Shown here: one piece after another, positions 20,515-28,394 of the stretch
Layout: the number at the start of each line of letters is the position of its first letter
Numbering within the stretch: position 1 is the first letter of the stretch
From: Streptomyces tailanensis
Lineage (GTDB): Bacteria; Actinomycetota; Actinomycetes; Streptomycetales; Streptomycetaceae
Assembly (NCBI RefSeq): GCF_008386495.1
Contig: NZ_VTHJ01000006.1
Span: 141,539 to 205,538 of the forward strand
Length of the DNA stretch: 64,000 nucleotides
Reading direction: 5' to 3'
The notes under the pieces: generated by a model
Told to the model about the DNA's origin: nothing
Seen by the model: only the letters and a program-made list of their open reading frames with translations
Database searches by the model: none
Program-made: the position numbers and the translations under genes

Positions 20515-20689
20515 GCCGCAGGTCACGGACTGTCAGAAAATTCCTGGGCCCGGCAACACGAATGGCGTACAACTCCGCCTCGCCGCCACCCGTTCGTACC
20601 TGACCCGTCGCCGTAATCGTGCGGCAAGCTTATTTTCTGTCGTATTGCGCGATGGACGCGGCGACGGCCGCGTCGAGAGGGGATGGCGA

Positions 20690-21361
20690 ATGTATTCGTC
20701 CGAACCGGCCTGGGCCGAAGAGGAGGCGCGGCAGCGGAAGCGTGCGCCGTGGGGCGTGATAGCGCTGGTCCTGCTGACCGGTCTCGCTCTCATTCGCAAC
20801 GGTTCGGGGGAGTTCGACGTGGGCCCGCCGCAGCCCGCGTCGGCGGCGGCCGCCGACAGCCGCACCACGCCCCGCGGCACCTTCACCAATGTGCCCGATC
20901 CGCTGCCGTACGCCATGGTCGAACGGGTGCGGATCCCCTCGATCCAGGTCGACGCCCCGGCCGTGCCCGTCGGTCTGGACCCCCAGGGCTGGGTCGACGC
21001 GCCGCCCGCCCAGGACCCGAACCTCGCGGGCTGGTTCACCGGCGCGGTCTCCCCCGGCGAGCAGGGCACGGCCGTGATCGTGGGGCATGTCGACAACGAT
21101 CAGGGGCCCGCGGTGTTCTACGGACTCGGGGCGCTCAAGAAGGGCAGCCGGGTCGAGATCCAGCGCGGGGACGCGAAGACCGCCGTGTTCGAGATCTACG
21201 GAATCGAGGTATTCGAGAAGAACAACTTCCCCGGCGACCGCGTCTACGGAAACAGCGGAATTCCCGAGTTGCGGGTCATCACCTGCGGAGGAGGTTTCTC
21301 GAAGCAGAACGGCTACGACGGCAACGTCGTCGTTTTCGCCCGCCTGGTCGAGGTTCGCTGA
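20690..21361 (+). CDS. Class F (SrtE/F-like) sortase
   Basis: 223 aa from the ATG at 20690, preceded by AGAGGGG; the open frame extends far upstream without coding character. One N-terminal TM helix (about 18-36), an Ala/Pro linker, then the sortase beta barrel. Catalytic triad is visible: H133 in IVGHVD, C199 in VITCGG, R218 in FARLV. The VITC context differs from the TLTC of class A and fits actinobacterial class F enzymes, usually stand-alone and of uncertain substrate. It would act outside the membrane on surface proteins. Confidence 0.87.
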   Translation: MYSSEPAWAEEEARQRKRAPWGVIALVLLTGLALIRNGSGEFDVGPPQPASAAAADSRTTPRGTFTNVPDPLPYAMVERVRIPSIQVDAPAVPVGLDPQGWVDAPPAQDPNLAGWFTGAVSPGEQGTAVIVGHVDNDQGPAVFYGLGALKKGSRVEIQRGDAKTAVFEIYGIEVFEKNNFPGDRVYGNSGIPELRVITCGGGFSKQNGYDGNVVVFARLVEVR

Positions 21362-21394
21362 GCGTTCCCCGGCCGGGCGGGCGAATGCCCACCG

Positions 21395-22249
21395 TTATGC
21401 GTATTTCCGTTGGGGCACGGTGATCCGGTAACCCGAGTCCAGCAGTGCGGGCAGATAGTCGCGCAGCGCCCGTACGCTCTGCGAGCGGTCGCCGCCCCCG
21501 TCGTGGGAGAGCACGACGACACCGGGCGCCGCGTCGTTCGCCACCCGCTCGACGATGGTGTCGGCGGCCGGGGCGCGCCAGTCGAGCGTGTCCACGGACC
21601 AGGCCAGGGGTTCCATGTTGAGTTCGGCGCCGAACTGGAAGGCGGCCCGGTTCCAGGCGCCGTACGGTGCGCGGAACCACAACGGCGGTTCGCCGTACGC
21701 CTCGTCGATGATCTCGCTGGTGCGGGCCATCTCCGCGTAGATCCTGCGCCGGGGGAGCTTGGTGAGCAGCGGGTGGGACCAGGTGTGGTTACCGACGACA
21801 TGGCCGTCGTAGGCCATCTCCCGCAGCAGGTCCCCGTACTGGGCCACCATCTCGCCGCACACGAAGAACATCGCGCGGACGTCGTAGTGGCGGAGGATGC
21901 GCAGGATGTCCGGGGTGTAGCGCGGGTCGGGGCCGTCGTCGAAGGTCAGCACGATGGTCCGGCCCCGCCCGTTCACGCGCAGGAACGGCTTGCGCCGGAC
22001 CAGGGGGCGGACGAGCTTACGGCGCCGCGGGCCGCCGCCGTATCCGGCGATGGGCCGGAGGCGGTAGGCGGAGGGCGGGAGCGCGCTGTCGGCCGCCGGA
22101 CCGGCGGCCGGGGCGGCGGGCGGGGCGGTGGTGCCGGAGGCCCCGTCGCCGATGAGCGAAGCGGTGGTGCCCGCGACACCGGCCGCGCCCAGCAGAGCGG
22201 CGCCACCGATCAGCAGCCGGCGCCGTGTGAAGATCTGATCCTTCGTCAT
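21395..22249 (-). CDS. Polysaccharide deacetylase (NodB domain), Tat-type signal
   Basis: 284 aa. N-terminal TRRRLLIGGAALLGAAGVAG resembles a twin-arginine signal. The NodB domain (about 90-280) has TFDDGPDP (metal and catalytic Asp), NHTWSHP (two metal histidines), RAPYGAWN and a late LSHDGGG carrying the second catalytic histidine. It should remove N- or O-acetyl groups from a cell-wall or exported polysaccharide. Convergent with the sortase gene, 33 bp apart. Confidence 0.9.
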   Translation of the reverse strand: MTKDQIFTRRRLLIGGAALLGAAGVAGTTASLIGDGASGTTAPPAAPAAGPAADSALPPSAYRLRPIAGYGGGPRRRKLVRPLVRRKPFLRVNGRGRTIVLTFDDGPDPRYTPDILRILRHYDVRAMFFVCGEMVAQYGDLLREMAYDGHVVGNHTWSHPLLTKLPRRRIYAEMARTSEIIDEAYGEPPLWFRAPYGAWNRAAFQFGAELNMEPLAWSVDTLDWRAPAADTIVERVANDAAPGVVVLSHDGGGDRSQSVRALRDYLPALLDSGYRITVPQRKYA

Positions 22250-22350
22250 GACTCATCAGTCGACCAAGGTGGGGACGGCGCACCCCCACGACACCGGTGT
22301 GGCGGCACGAAAACACCCGATGGGAGTACTTCTCCGATAACCTCGCCACC

Positions 22351-22812
22351 GTGACCGATCAGCAAGCACACCAGTTCGAACGGGGCACCGACGGACCCAA
22401 GGTCATCCTCGTCGGGCTGGACGGCTCCGACTCCTCCCTCCGCGCCGTGGCCTACGCCGCGGGCCTCGCCCGGCGGCAGCACGCGCTGCTCGCCATCGTC
22501 TACGTGCAGCCGGTGCTGGCGGCGAGCGCGGCGCTCGGGGTACCGGTGGCCGGGACGACGGACGAGATCGCTGAGCAGCTCGTCGCGGAGATCCGGGAGG
22601 CCGCCGAGCAGGTGAAGGGCATCTTCGAGGTGCGCTGGGAGTTCCACACGTTCCGCGGCGACCCGTACAGCGGACTGGTGAAGGCGGCGGACGAGCTCCA
22701 GGCGGACGCGGTCGTGGTGGGCGCCTCCGAACAGGCGGGCCACCGCTTCGTCGGCTCGGTGGCGGTACGGCTGGTGAAGGCGGGACGCTGGCCGGTCACG
22801 GTGGTGCCGTAG
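22351..22812 (+). CDS. Universal stress protein (UspA family)
   Basis: 153 aa from the GTG at 22351; the frame is open to a GTG at 22297, and no clear ribosome site helps decide, so a leaderless start is possible. The core VILVGLDGSDSSLRAVAYAAGLAR opens the Usp alpha/beta fold. The usual ATP-loop pattern G-x2-G-x9-G-S is only partly kept (GASEQAGHRFVGS), so nucleotide binding is uncertain. Divergent from the deacetylase gene. Function is stress-associated and not specified by the sequence. Confidence 0.85.
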   Translation: MTDQQAHQFERGTDGPKVILVGLDGSDSSLRAVAYAAGLARRQHALLAIVYVQPVLAASAALGVPVAGTTDEIAEQLVAEIREAAEQVKGIFEVRWEFHTFRGDPYSGLVKAADELQADAVVVGASEQAGHRFVGSVAVRLVKAGRWPVTVVP

Positions 22813-22871
22813 CCCGCGCGGGTGCAGGTGGGTGGGGGGGTGCGGAGGCGGAGCCTCCGAAACACCGGCAG

Positions 22872-22894
22872 ACCGTTCGTCGCACCGTTCGTCG
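22872..22894 (+). repeat. Two tandem ACCGTTCGTCG units upstream of the sigma factor gene
   Basis: ACCGTTCGTCG occurs at 22872-22882 and 22884-22894, a 12-bp period, about 75 bp before the ATG of the ECF sigma factor. A GGAGGCGGAGCCTCC hairpin just before it probably ends the stress-protein transcript. Confidence 0.35.
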
Positions 22895-22968
22895 ACAGGT
22901 TTGACCGCCCGCCGCAGACCCGCGACCGCCCTCTGTCCCCGCGGAGCGGCTCGCGTTCCCATACGGCC

Positions 22969-23514
22969 ATGACGGCCGGAACCACGATCACCAACGGGAC
23001 GACCGCCGAACACGAGCTGGCCGAGCTCCAGCGCGAACACGGCCGCCCCCTCTTCGCCCTGATGCTGCGGCTCTCCGACGGGGACCGGCACCGCGCCGAG
23101 GACCTCGTGCAGGAAACCCTTGTGCGTGCCTGGCAGCACCCCGAGGCGCTGCGCGCCGACGACTTCGACTCCGTACGCCCCTGGCTGCTCACCGTCGGGC
23201 GGCGGCTCGCCATAGACGCGCGACGGGCCCGGCAGGCGCGCCCCGCCGAGGTGGGGGACGCGGTGCTGGAGAACGCCCGAGTGATGGCCGATCACGCCGA
23301 GCGGTCGGTCGCGACCCTCGATGTGCGGGAGGCTGTGAAGACACTCACTCCCGAGCACCGCGAAGTACTGGTGCAGGTGTACTTCCAGGGGGCGAGTGTG
23401 GCGGAAGCCGCCGAAGCCCTCGGCATCCCGCCCGGTACGGTGAAGTCCCGCGCGTACTACGCGCTGCGCGCCCTCCGCCGGGTGCTTCCGGGATACGCGG
23501 CCGACCTGCACTGA
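22969..23514 (+). CDS. ECF-family RNA polymerase sigma factor
   Basis: 181 aa from the ATG at 22969 (the frame opens at 22822 without family similarity). Sigma region 2 spans about 25-95 (DRHRAEDLVQETLVRAWQH, WLLTVGRRLAIDARR) and region 4 about 120-175 (LTPEHREVLVQVYFQGASVAEAAEALGIPPGTVKSR). No regions 1.1 or 3, as in group 4 sigma factors. A zinc-type anti-sigma factor lies about 0.9 kb downstream on the same strand and is the likely partner. Confidence 0.93.
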   Translation: MTAGTTITNGTTAEHELAELQREHGRPLFALMLRLSDGDRHRAEDLVQETLVRAWQHPEALRADDFDSVRPWLLTVGRRLAIDARRARQARPAEVGDAVLENARVMADHAERSVATLDVREAVKTLTPEHREVLVQVYFQGASVAEAAEALGIPPGTVKSRAYYALRALRRVLPGYAADLH

Positions 23515-23649
23515 AACCGAAGGCCGAGTCAAACCTCCGTAAAGCGCCTTGCTGAGAACCCCGGTTGAGCAATCAGCTGTCTCTATCCGTGTTCGGGATG
23601 AGGGCCCGGGGTCGGGCGACGCGCACGCACCGGAGGAAGGCAGGAAGGG

Positions 23650-24165
23650 ATGCTGCACAGAGGTCAAGAGAGCACGGACGGCGCCGGTGGCGGCGAACTG
23701 GCCGTCCCCATGGCGTGGTTCTACGCCGAGTACATCGCCGATGAACTACTGCGGACCGGCGACCTGATGCCGCCGACGTCCTTCGAGTTCCGCGCGGGGC
23801 GGGACGCCCTGGCACTGACCATCTTCCTCTCGGACTCCGGCGGTGAGCTCTCCGGCATCCGGGTCGTCACCCAGCTGGAGACCTGGCTGTCGCTGACGGC
23901 GTACGACCAGCCGTGGCAGGACTGGGTGTGCGAGCGCATGGCCGACTTCACCGCCGAGGCGCTGGAGCGGGGCAGCCCGTCACCGGACCTGGAACTGGCG
24001 GCCGAGACCTGGCGCTGGCTGGAGGAGACCGAGCTGCTCGCACCCGATCTGGACGCGGTGCCGGGCGGTGGTGCGGTCCTCGGTGAGGACGACGGCCCAA
24101 AGGTTTGGACACCGGCCTGGCGGCTCGGTCTGCCGCTCGGGCATCTGGCGATCCATCTCTTCTAG
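23650..24165 (+). CDS. Uncharacterised protein between sigma and anti-sigma genes
   Basis: 171 aa, start ATG 23650 after AGGAAGG. Not recognised. It is an acidic, Trp-rich cytoplasmic protein with two alpha/beta-looking halves (AWFYAEYIADELLRTGD; FEFRAGRDALALTIFLSDSG) and no signal peptide or TM segment. Position between an ECF sigma factor and its presumed anti-sigma factor suggests involvement in the same regulatory unit, but this is inference from order only. Confidence 0.7.
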   Translation: MLHRGQESTDGAGGGELAVPMAWFYAEYIADELLRTGDLMPPTSFEFRAGRDALALTIFLSDSGGELSGIRVVTQLETWLSLTAYDQPWQDWVCERMADFTAEALERGSPSPDLELAAETWRWLEETELLAPDLDAVPGGGAVLGEDDGPKVWTPAWRLGLPLGHLAIHLF

Positions 24166-24356
24166 GCCGGGTCCAGGCCGGGCGATCCCCTGCCGCCGAC
24201 CTGGTTACCCGTGTCTTCCTGGGCGCGAAACCCCCTGTTCGCGCATTGACAGGCCAATTTTTTCGGTCCTCGACCAATCCGCATGACGTACGGCTCCGAA
24301 TCTTTTGGTTGGCAATGGTCATGGGGCTTGAGTGATTCGCCGGTCTGGTCCGTACC

Positions 24357-24382
24357 GGTGGGGGCAGGAAGCAACCCCCACC
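24357..24382 (+). promoter_or_regulatory. Hairpin just upstream of the anti-sigma ribosome site
   Basis: GGTGGGGG (24357-24364) and CCCCCACC (24375-24382) pair around a 10-nt loop, 12 bp before the GAGGAA ribosome site. The 240-bp gap 24166-24405 also has an A+T-rich patch with TTGACAGGCC (24247-24256), a candidate -35, so the anti-sigma gene may have its own promoter and a structured leader. Confidence 0.4.
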
Positions 24383-24405
24383 GCACACCGGCCCGAGGAA
24401 TTGCC

Positions 24406-25062
24406 ATGTGGTCCCAGGATCGTCATCACGACGTCGGCGCGTACTCGTTGGGCGTGCTGGACGAGGTGGAGTCCTTCCACTTCGAGGACCATGTCCGCGG
24501 CTGCCCCCAGTGCGCGGTACAGGTCACCGAGTTCCGTCCCGCCGCCCGGCAGCTGATGCTGTACCGGAACGCCACCCCGCGTGCCGTGCACCCCTTCGCG
24601 GCGCCCGGTCCCCGGCTGCTCGGACGGCTGCTCGACGAGGTCGCCGCCCGGCAGCGGGCCCGGCGCAGGCGCTGGCTGTTCGGGCTGGCCGCCTCCGTGG
24701 TCATCGCCGTGGGCGGGCCCGCGGTCGCCGTCCTCGCGGGGCCGGGGGAGCCGCCGGACACGGTCGCCGCCACCGACGCCAAGACGGGCGTATGGGCCGA
24801 GGTCAGGGCCGAGGACCAGGTCTGGGGCAGTGACATCGAGCTGAACGTCAAGGAGGCCGAGGGGGCCCACGCCTGCCGGCTCGTCGTGGTCGGCAAGGAC
24901 GGCTCCGAGGAGACGGCCGCCAACTGGAAGTCCCCCGACGGCGGCCAGGCCTCCGACATGCACGGCGGCACCACGATGCGGCGCGGGGACATCAGCCACT
25001 TCGAGGTGCGCAGCCAGGAGGGCGAGCTTCTGGTGACGCTGAGGGCACCGGCCTGGCGTTGA
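24406..25062 (+). CDS. Zinc-type (ZAS) anti-sigma factor
   Basis: 218 aa from the ATG at 24406 after GAGGAA. The N-terminus has the zinc anti-sigma pattern: HDVGAYSLGVLDEVE then HVRGCPQC (H-x3-C-x2-C). A single TM helix (about 88-108) follows a basic RARRRR, and the extracytoplasmic C-terminal domain resembles RskA-like sensor domains. It should hold the ECF factor at the membrane until a surface signal releases it. It is separated from the sigma gene by one uncharacterised gene. Confidence 0.88.
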   Translation: MWSQDRHHDVGAYSLGVLDEVESFHFEDHVRGCPQCAVQVTEFRPAARQLMLYRNATPRAVHPFAAPGPRLLGRLLDEVAARQRARRRRWLFGLAASVVIAVGGPAVAVLAGPGEPPDTVAATDAKTGVWAEVRAEDQVWGSDIELNVKEAEGAHACRLVVVGKDGSEETAANWKSPDGGQASDMHGGTTMRRGDISHFEVRSQEGELLVTLRAPAWR

Positions 25063-25093
25063 CTTGGTCCGTACCTGACCAGTCCATACCTGG

Positions 25094-25963
25094 CTACTTG
25101 AGCAGTCGTGACATCCGTCGGTCGTCGAGGGGCTTGCCGCCGGTCTGGCAGGTCGGGCAGTACTGCAGCGAGGAGTCACTGAAGGAGACCTCGCGGATCG
25201 TGTCGCCGCACACCGGGCAGGGCTCGCCGGTACGGCCGTGGACGCGCAGGCCGCTCTTCTTCTCCGCCTTCAGCCTTCCGGCGGCCAGGCCCCGGGCACG
25301 CTCGACGGCTTCGGTGAGCGTGGTGCGCAGCGCCCCGTAGAGGTGGCGGGTCTCCTCCGGTTTCAGCGACGAGGCCAGTTTGAAGGGCGACATCCTCGCG
25401 GTGTGCAGGATCTCGTCGCTGTACGCGTTGCCGATCCCCGCGATCAGGCTCTGGTCGCGCAGCGCCCCCTTGATCTGCCGCCGCTCCCCCGCGAGCAGCC
25501 CGGCGAAGCGGGTCACGTCGAAGTCGCCGGCGAGGGGGTCGGGGCCGAGTCGGGCGATGCCGGGGACGTCCGACGGGTTCCGTACGACGTACACCGCCAG
25601 CCTCTTCTGGGTGCCGGCCTCGGTGAGGTCGAAGCCCTCGCCGGTCTCCAGGGCGACGCGCAGCGCGAGGGGGCTCTTGCCGCCCGGCCGGGGCGGACCG
25701 TCCGGGAGCCGGTCCCGCCAATGCAGCCAGCCGGCGCGGGCCAGGTGGGTGACGAGGTGCAGCTCGCCGTCGTCCGCCTCGATGTCCAGGAACTTCCCGT
25801 GCCGCCGTACGCCGGTGACCTGCCGCCCCTCGAAGGCGATGACCGGCGGGTCGTACGTCTTCAGCACGCTGATCGCCACGGGCAGTATCCGGACGACCTC
25901 GTGGCCGACCAGATTCTCGACCAGGAAGTCCCGCAGTGCCTCGACTTCAGGGAGTTCCGGCAT
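25094..25963 (-). CDS. Fpg/Nei-family DNA glycosylase
   Basis: 289 aa from the ATG at 25963, which gives MPELPEVE with the catalytic Pro2 and Glu3; the frame extends upstream into a repeat. The helix-two-turn-helix region (QSLIAGIGNAYSDEILH) and the C-terminal zinc finger (CPVCGDTIRE...CPTCQT) are complete. The enzyme excises oxidised bases and nicks the strand. Lone gene; specificity (Fpg or Nei) cannot be assigned safely. Confidence 0.92.
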   Translation of the reverse strand: MPELPEVEALRDFLVENLVGHEVVRILPVAISVLKTYDPPVIAFEGRQVTGVRRHGKFLDIEADDGELHLVTHLARAGWLHWRDRLPDGPPRPGGKSPLALRVALETGEGFDLTEAGTQKRLAVYVVRNPSDVPGIARLGPDPLAGDFDVTRFAGLLAGERRQIKGALRDQSLIAGIGNAYSDEILHTARMSPFKLASSLKPEETRHLYGALRTTLTEAVERARGLAAGRLKAEKKSGLRVHGRTGEPCPVCGDTIREVSFSDSSLQYCPTCQTGGKPLDDRRMSRLLK

Positions 25964-26044
25964 AAGTCCCAGGGTGCCATGTGCCTGCGGCGCTTGGGCG
26001 GTGCATCTGGGGTGGGTGTCTGTGGTGAGTGGGTGAGTGCGGGT

Positions 26045-26135
26045 AGGTGGGGCTGGTCGCGCAGTTCCCCGCGCCCCTGAAAACCTGGGGGCACCCCGTG
26101 CTTTTAAGGGGCGCGGGGAACTGCGCGAGCAACCA
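26045..26135. repeat. Inverted pair of the short-form intergenic repeat, copies 4 and 5
   Basis: TCGCGCAGTTCCCCGCGCCC at 26057 and its inverted copy at 26107-26128 form a 22-bp perfect stem. The 28-nt loop holds a second small hairpin (GGGGGCACCCC). It lies after the stop of the PP2C gene and likely ends that transcript. Confidence 0.8.
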
Positions 26136-26177
26136 CACACAACCCGCAGCCGCCCGACGTCCGAAACCCCCGAGCTC

Positions 26178-28256
26178 TCAAGCGCACCCGAACTCACACC
26201 ACACGCACTTGCCCCCACCCCGCGCCTCCACACCCCACACATCCGTCAACCGGTCGACCAGCAGCAGCCCGCGCCCCGAAACCCCCGACTCCCCGGCCTC
26301 CCGGCGGCGGGGCAGCGCGCTGGAGGAGTCCTCGACCTCGACCCGGAGGCGCCGGTCGGGGCCGGTCAGCGCCCGCAGGGTGACGACCGCGGAGCCCTCC
26401 GTGTGTATGAGGGCGTTGGTGATCAGCTCGTCGGCGACGAGCTCGATCTCGTCGGCCCGGTCCCGCACCCCCCAGCTGCGGACCGCCGCGCGGATCATGT
26501 GGCGAGCCTCGGTGAGCGCCTCGGGGTCGCCGGGCCCGACGTGCTGTCGCAGGCGCCCGCCGGGCTGCTCGGCGCCGCGGCTGCGGCGGCGCAGCAGGAG
26601 CAGGGCCACGTCGTCGTCGCCCCCGCGTTCCTCGGCGACGTCGATCAGCCGGTCGGCGAGGTCGTCGACGTCGTCGGGTCCGGTGGCGATCAGTGCCTGC
26701 AGGGTCCGCATGCCGTCGTCGAGGTCGGCGCCGGGCTCTTCGATGAGGCCGTCGGTGCACAGCAGCAGCGTCTGGCCGGGGTCCAGCTCGACGGCGGTCA
26801 CCGGATACTCCAGGCCGCCGAACTCGGCGGACAGGCCGAGTGGCAGACCCCCGTCCACGGTGACCCGGTGGCAGGTGCCGTCGGTGTGCCGGATCAGGGG
26901 GTCGATGTGTCCGGCCCGGACGACCTGGACGACTCCGGTGGAGAGGTCGGCCTCGGCGTAGAGGCAGGTCGCGAAGCGGTCGGTGTCAAGGTCGTGGAGG
27001 AGGACGGAGGCCCGGGCCATCACGGTGGCCGGGGTGTGTCCCTCGGTGGCGTAGGCCTTGAGGACGATGCGCAGCTGGCCCATGACGGCCGCCGCGTGCG
27101 TGTCGTGGCCCTGGACGTCGCCGATGACCGCGCCGACCCGTCCGCCGGGCAGCGGGATGAGATCGTACCAGTCGCCGCCGATGTCGCGGCCGTGGGAGCC
27201 CCCGAACGACGCGGCACGGTAGCGGACGGCGATGTCGGCGCCCGGGATGCTGGGGATGGTGCGGGGCAGCATGGCCTGCTGGAGGCCCTCGGCGAGGTCC
27301 TTCTCCTGCTCGTAGAACATGGCCCGCTGCAGGCTCTGGGCGATGCCGCTGCCGAGGGCGACGAGGACGTCGCGTTCCTCCGCGGTGAAGCCCCTCCGGT
27401 CGTTGTAGAGCAGGCCCATGGCGCCGATGGGGCGGGCCTGGACGATGAGCGGCAGATACGCGGCCGAGGTGATCTTGAGGTCGGTGATGTGCGGCCACAG
27501 CAGCGGATACGACTCCGCGAACTCCTCCGGTGACTCGATGAAGTGCGGTACGAGGCTGCGTACGACCTCGTTCATCGGGTACTTCACGTCGATGCGGGTG
27601 ATCCGGGTGCCGGGCACATAGCTGTCCTGGGGGCCGGCGGCGACCATGCGGATGCGGCCGGCCTCCACCAGACCCATGACCAGGCTCGTGGCCCCGAGGT
27701 GGGTGAGGCCGTCGGTGTCTTCGAGGACGTCGATCACGTCCTGGACGGTGCGGGCGTGGGCCAGGGCGGCGGTGATGACCTGCACGACGTTGGTCTGCCG
27801 GCGGCGGGCCTCGTTCAGCGCGGCCTGCTCGGTGCGGCCGCGGAGTTCGCGCAGTTCCCGGGTGGCGTCGCGGACGATGCCGATGACGCGGTAGGGGCGG
27901 CCCGTCCCGTCGCGGCGGATGTAGCCCTGGGTGTGGGTCCAGCGCTGGGTTCCGTCGCGCAGGCGGATGCGGAAGTAGGCGCCGTAGTTCTCGCTGCCGT
28001 CCTTGAGGGCCTGGGAGACCAGGGTGTCGAGTCTGCGGCCCTCCATCGGGGGTACCCGCATCGACAGGCTCTCGGGGTCGCCGTCGTATTCCTCGGGGCG
28101 TACGTCGAAGATCTCGTGGGCCGTGGCGTCCAGATGCATCACACCGGCGTCGAGGTCCCAGTCGAAGCTGCCCATCAGGTTGAGCGCCAGGACCGGGTCC
28201 GGGTGGGCGAGCCAGTCGTCGGGCACTGCCGACTCGCTCGCTCCCCGATCAACCAT
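26178..28256 (-). CDS. PAS-GAF-PP2C phosphatase with HATPase anti-sigma-kinase domain
   Basis: 692 aa. Order: PAS (about 25-140, FDWDLDAGVMHLDATAHEIF), GAF (165-320), SpoIIE-type PP2C phosphatase (335-550, with DIGGDWYDLIPL and IGDVQGHD carrying metal Asp residues) and a C-terminal HATPase_c like RsbW/SpoIIAB (570-690, VADELITNALIHTEGS, SGRGLLLVDRLTD). Such proteins control anti-sigma/anti-anti-sigma partner switching in streptomycetes. Phosphatase and kinase on one chain can set the balance alone. No partner gene adjoins. Confidence 0.92.
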   Translation of the reverse strand: MVDRGASESAVPDDWLAHPDPVLALNLMGSFDWDLDAGVMHLDATAHEIFDVRPEEYDGDPESLSMRVPPMEGRRLDTLVSQALKDGSENYGAYFRIRLRDGTQRWTHTQGYIRRDGTGRPYRVIGIVRDATRELRELRGRTEQAALNEARRRQTNVVQVITAALAHARTVQDVIDVLEDTDGLTHLGATSLVMGLVEAGRIRMVAAGPQDSYVPGTRITRIDVKYPMNEVVRSLVPHFIESPEEFAESYPLLWPHITDLKITSAAYLPLIVQARPIGAMGLLYNDRRGFTAEERDVLVALGSGIAQSLQRAMFYEQEKDLAEGLQQAMLPRTIPSIPGADIAVRYRAASFGGSHGRDIGGDWYDLIPLPGGRVGAVIGDVQGHDTHAAAVMGQLRIVLKAYATEGHTPATVMARASVLLHDLDTDRFATCLYAEADLSTGVVQVVRAGHIDPLIRHTDGTCHRVTVDGGLPLGLSAEFGGLEYPVTAVELDPGQTLLLCTDGLIEEPGADLDDGMRTLQALIATGPDDVDDLADRLIDVAEERGGDDDVALLLLRRRSRGAEQPGGRLRQHVGPGDPEALTEARHMIRAAVRSWGVRDRADEIELVADELITNALIHTEGSAVVTLRALTGPDRRLRVEVEDSSSALPRRREAGESGVSGRGLLLVDRLTDVWGVEARGGGKCVWCEFGCA

Positions 28257-28283
28257 GGGGCCACTTTGCCAGCATTCGACCGA

Positions 28284-28327
28284 TTCTTCGAGTGGAGGGT
28301 ACGCGTTCTTCGAGTGGAGGGGTACAC
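28284..28327. repeat. 22-bp tandem direct repeat between divergent genes
   Basis: TTCTTCGAGTGGAGGGTACG starts at 28284 and, with one added G and one change, again at 28306. This period of about two helical turns in the 138-bp divergent promoter region of the PP2C and lipase-maturation genes suggests a cooperative operator. Confidence 0.45.
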
Positions 28328-28394
28328 GCCAATCCGCTCACTATGGTGGGTACAGCCCCCTTACCGGCTCGCATTTTCCAGGAGCGCGAGAGCC

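Noticed and set aside
22246..23667. Long minus-strand open frame over the stress-protein and sigma genes
   Set aside because: No family similarity, and it overlaps two well-supported genes.
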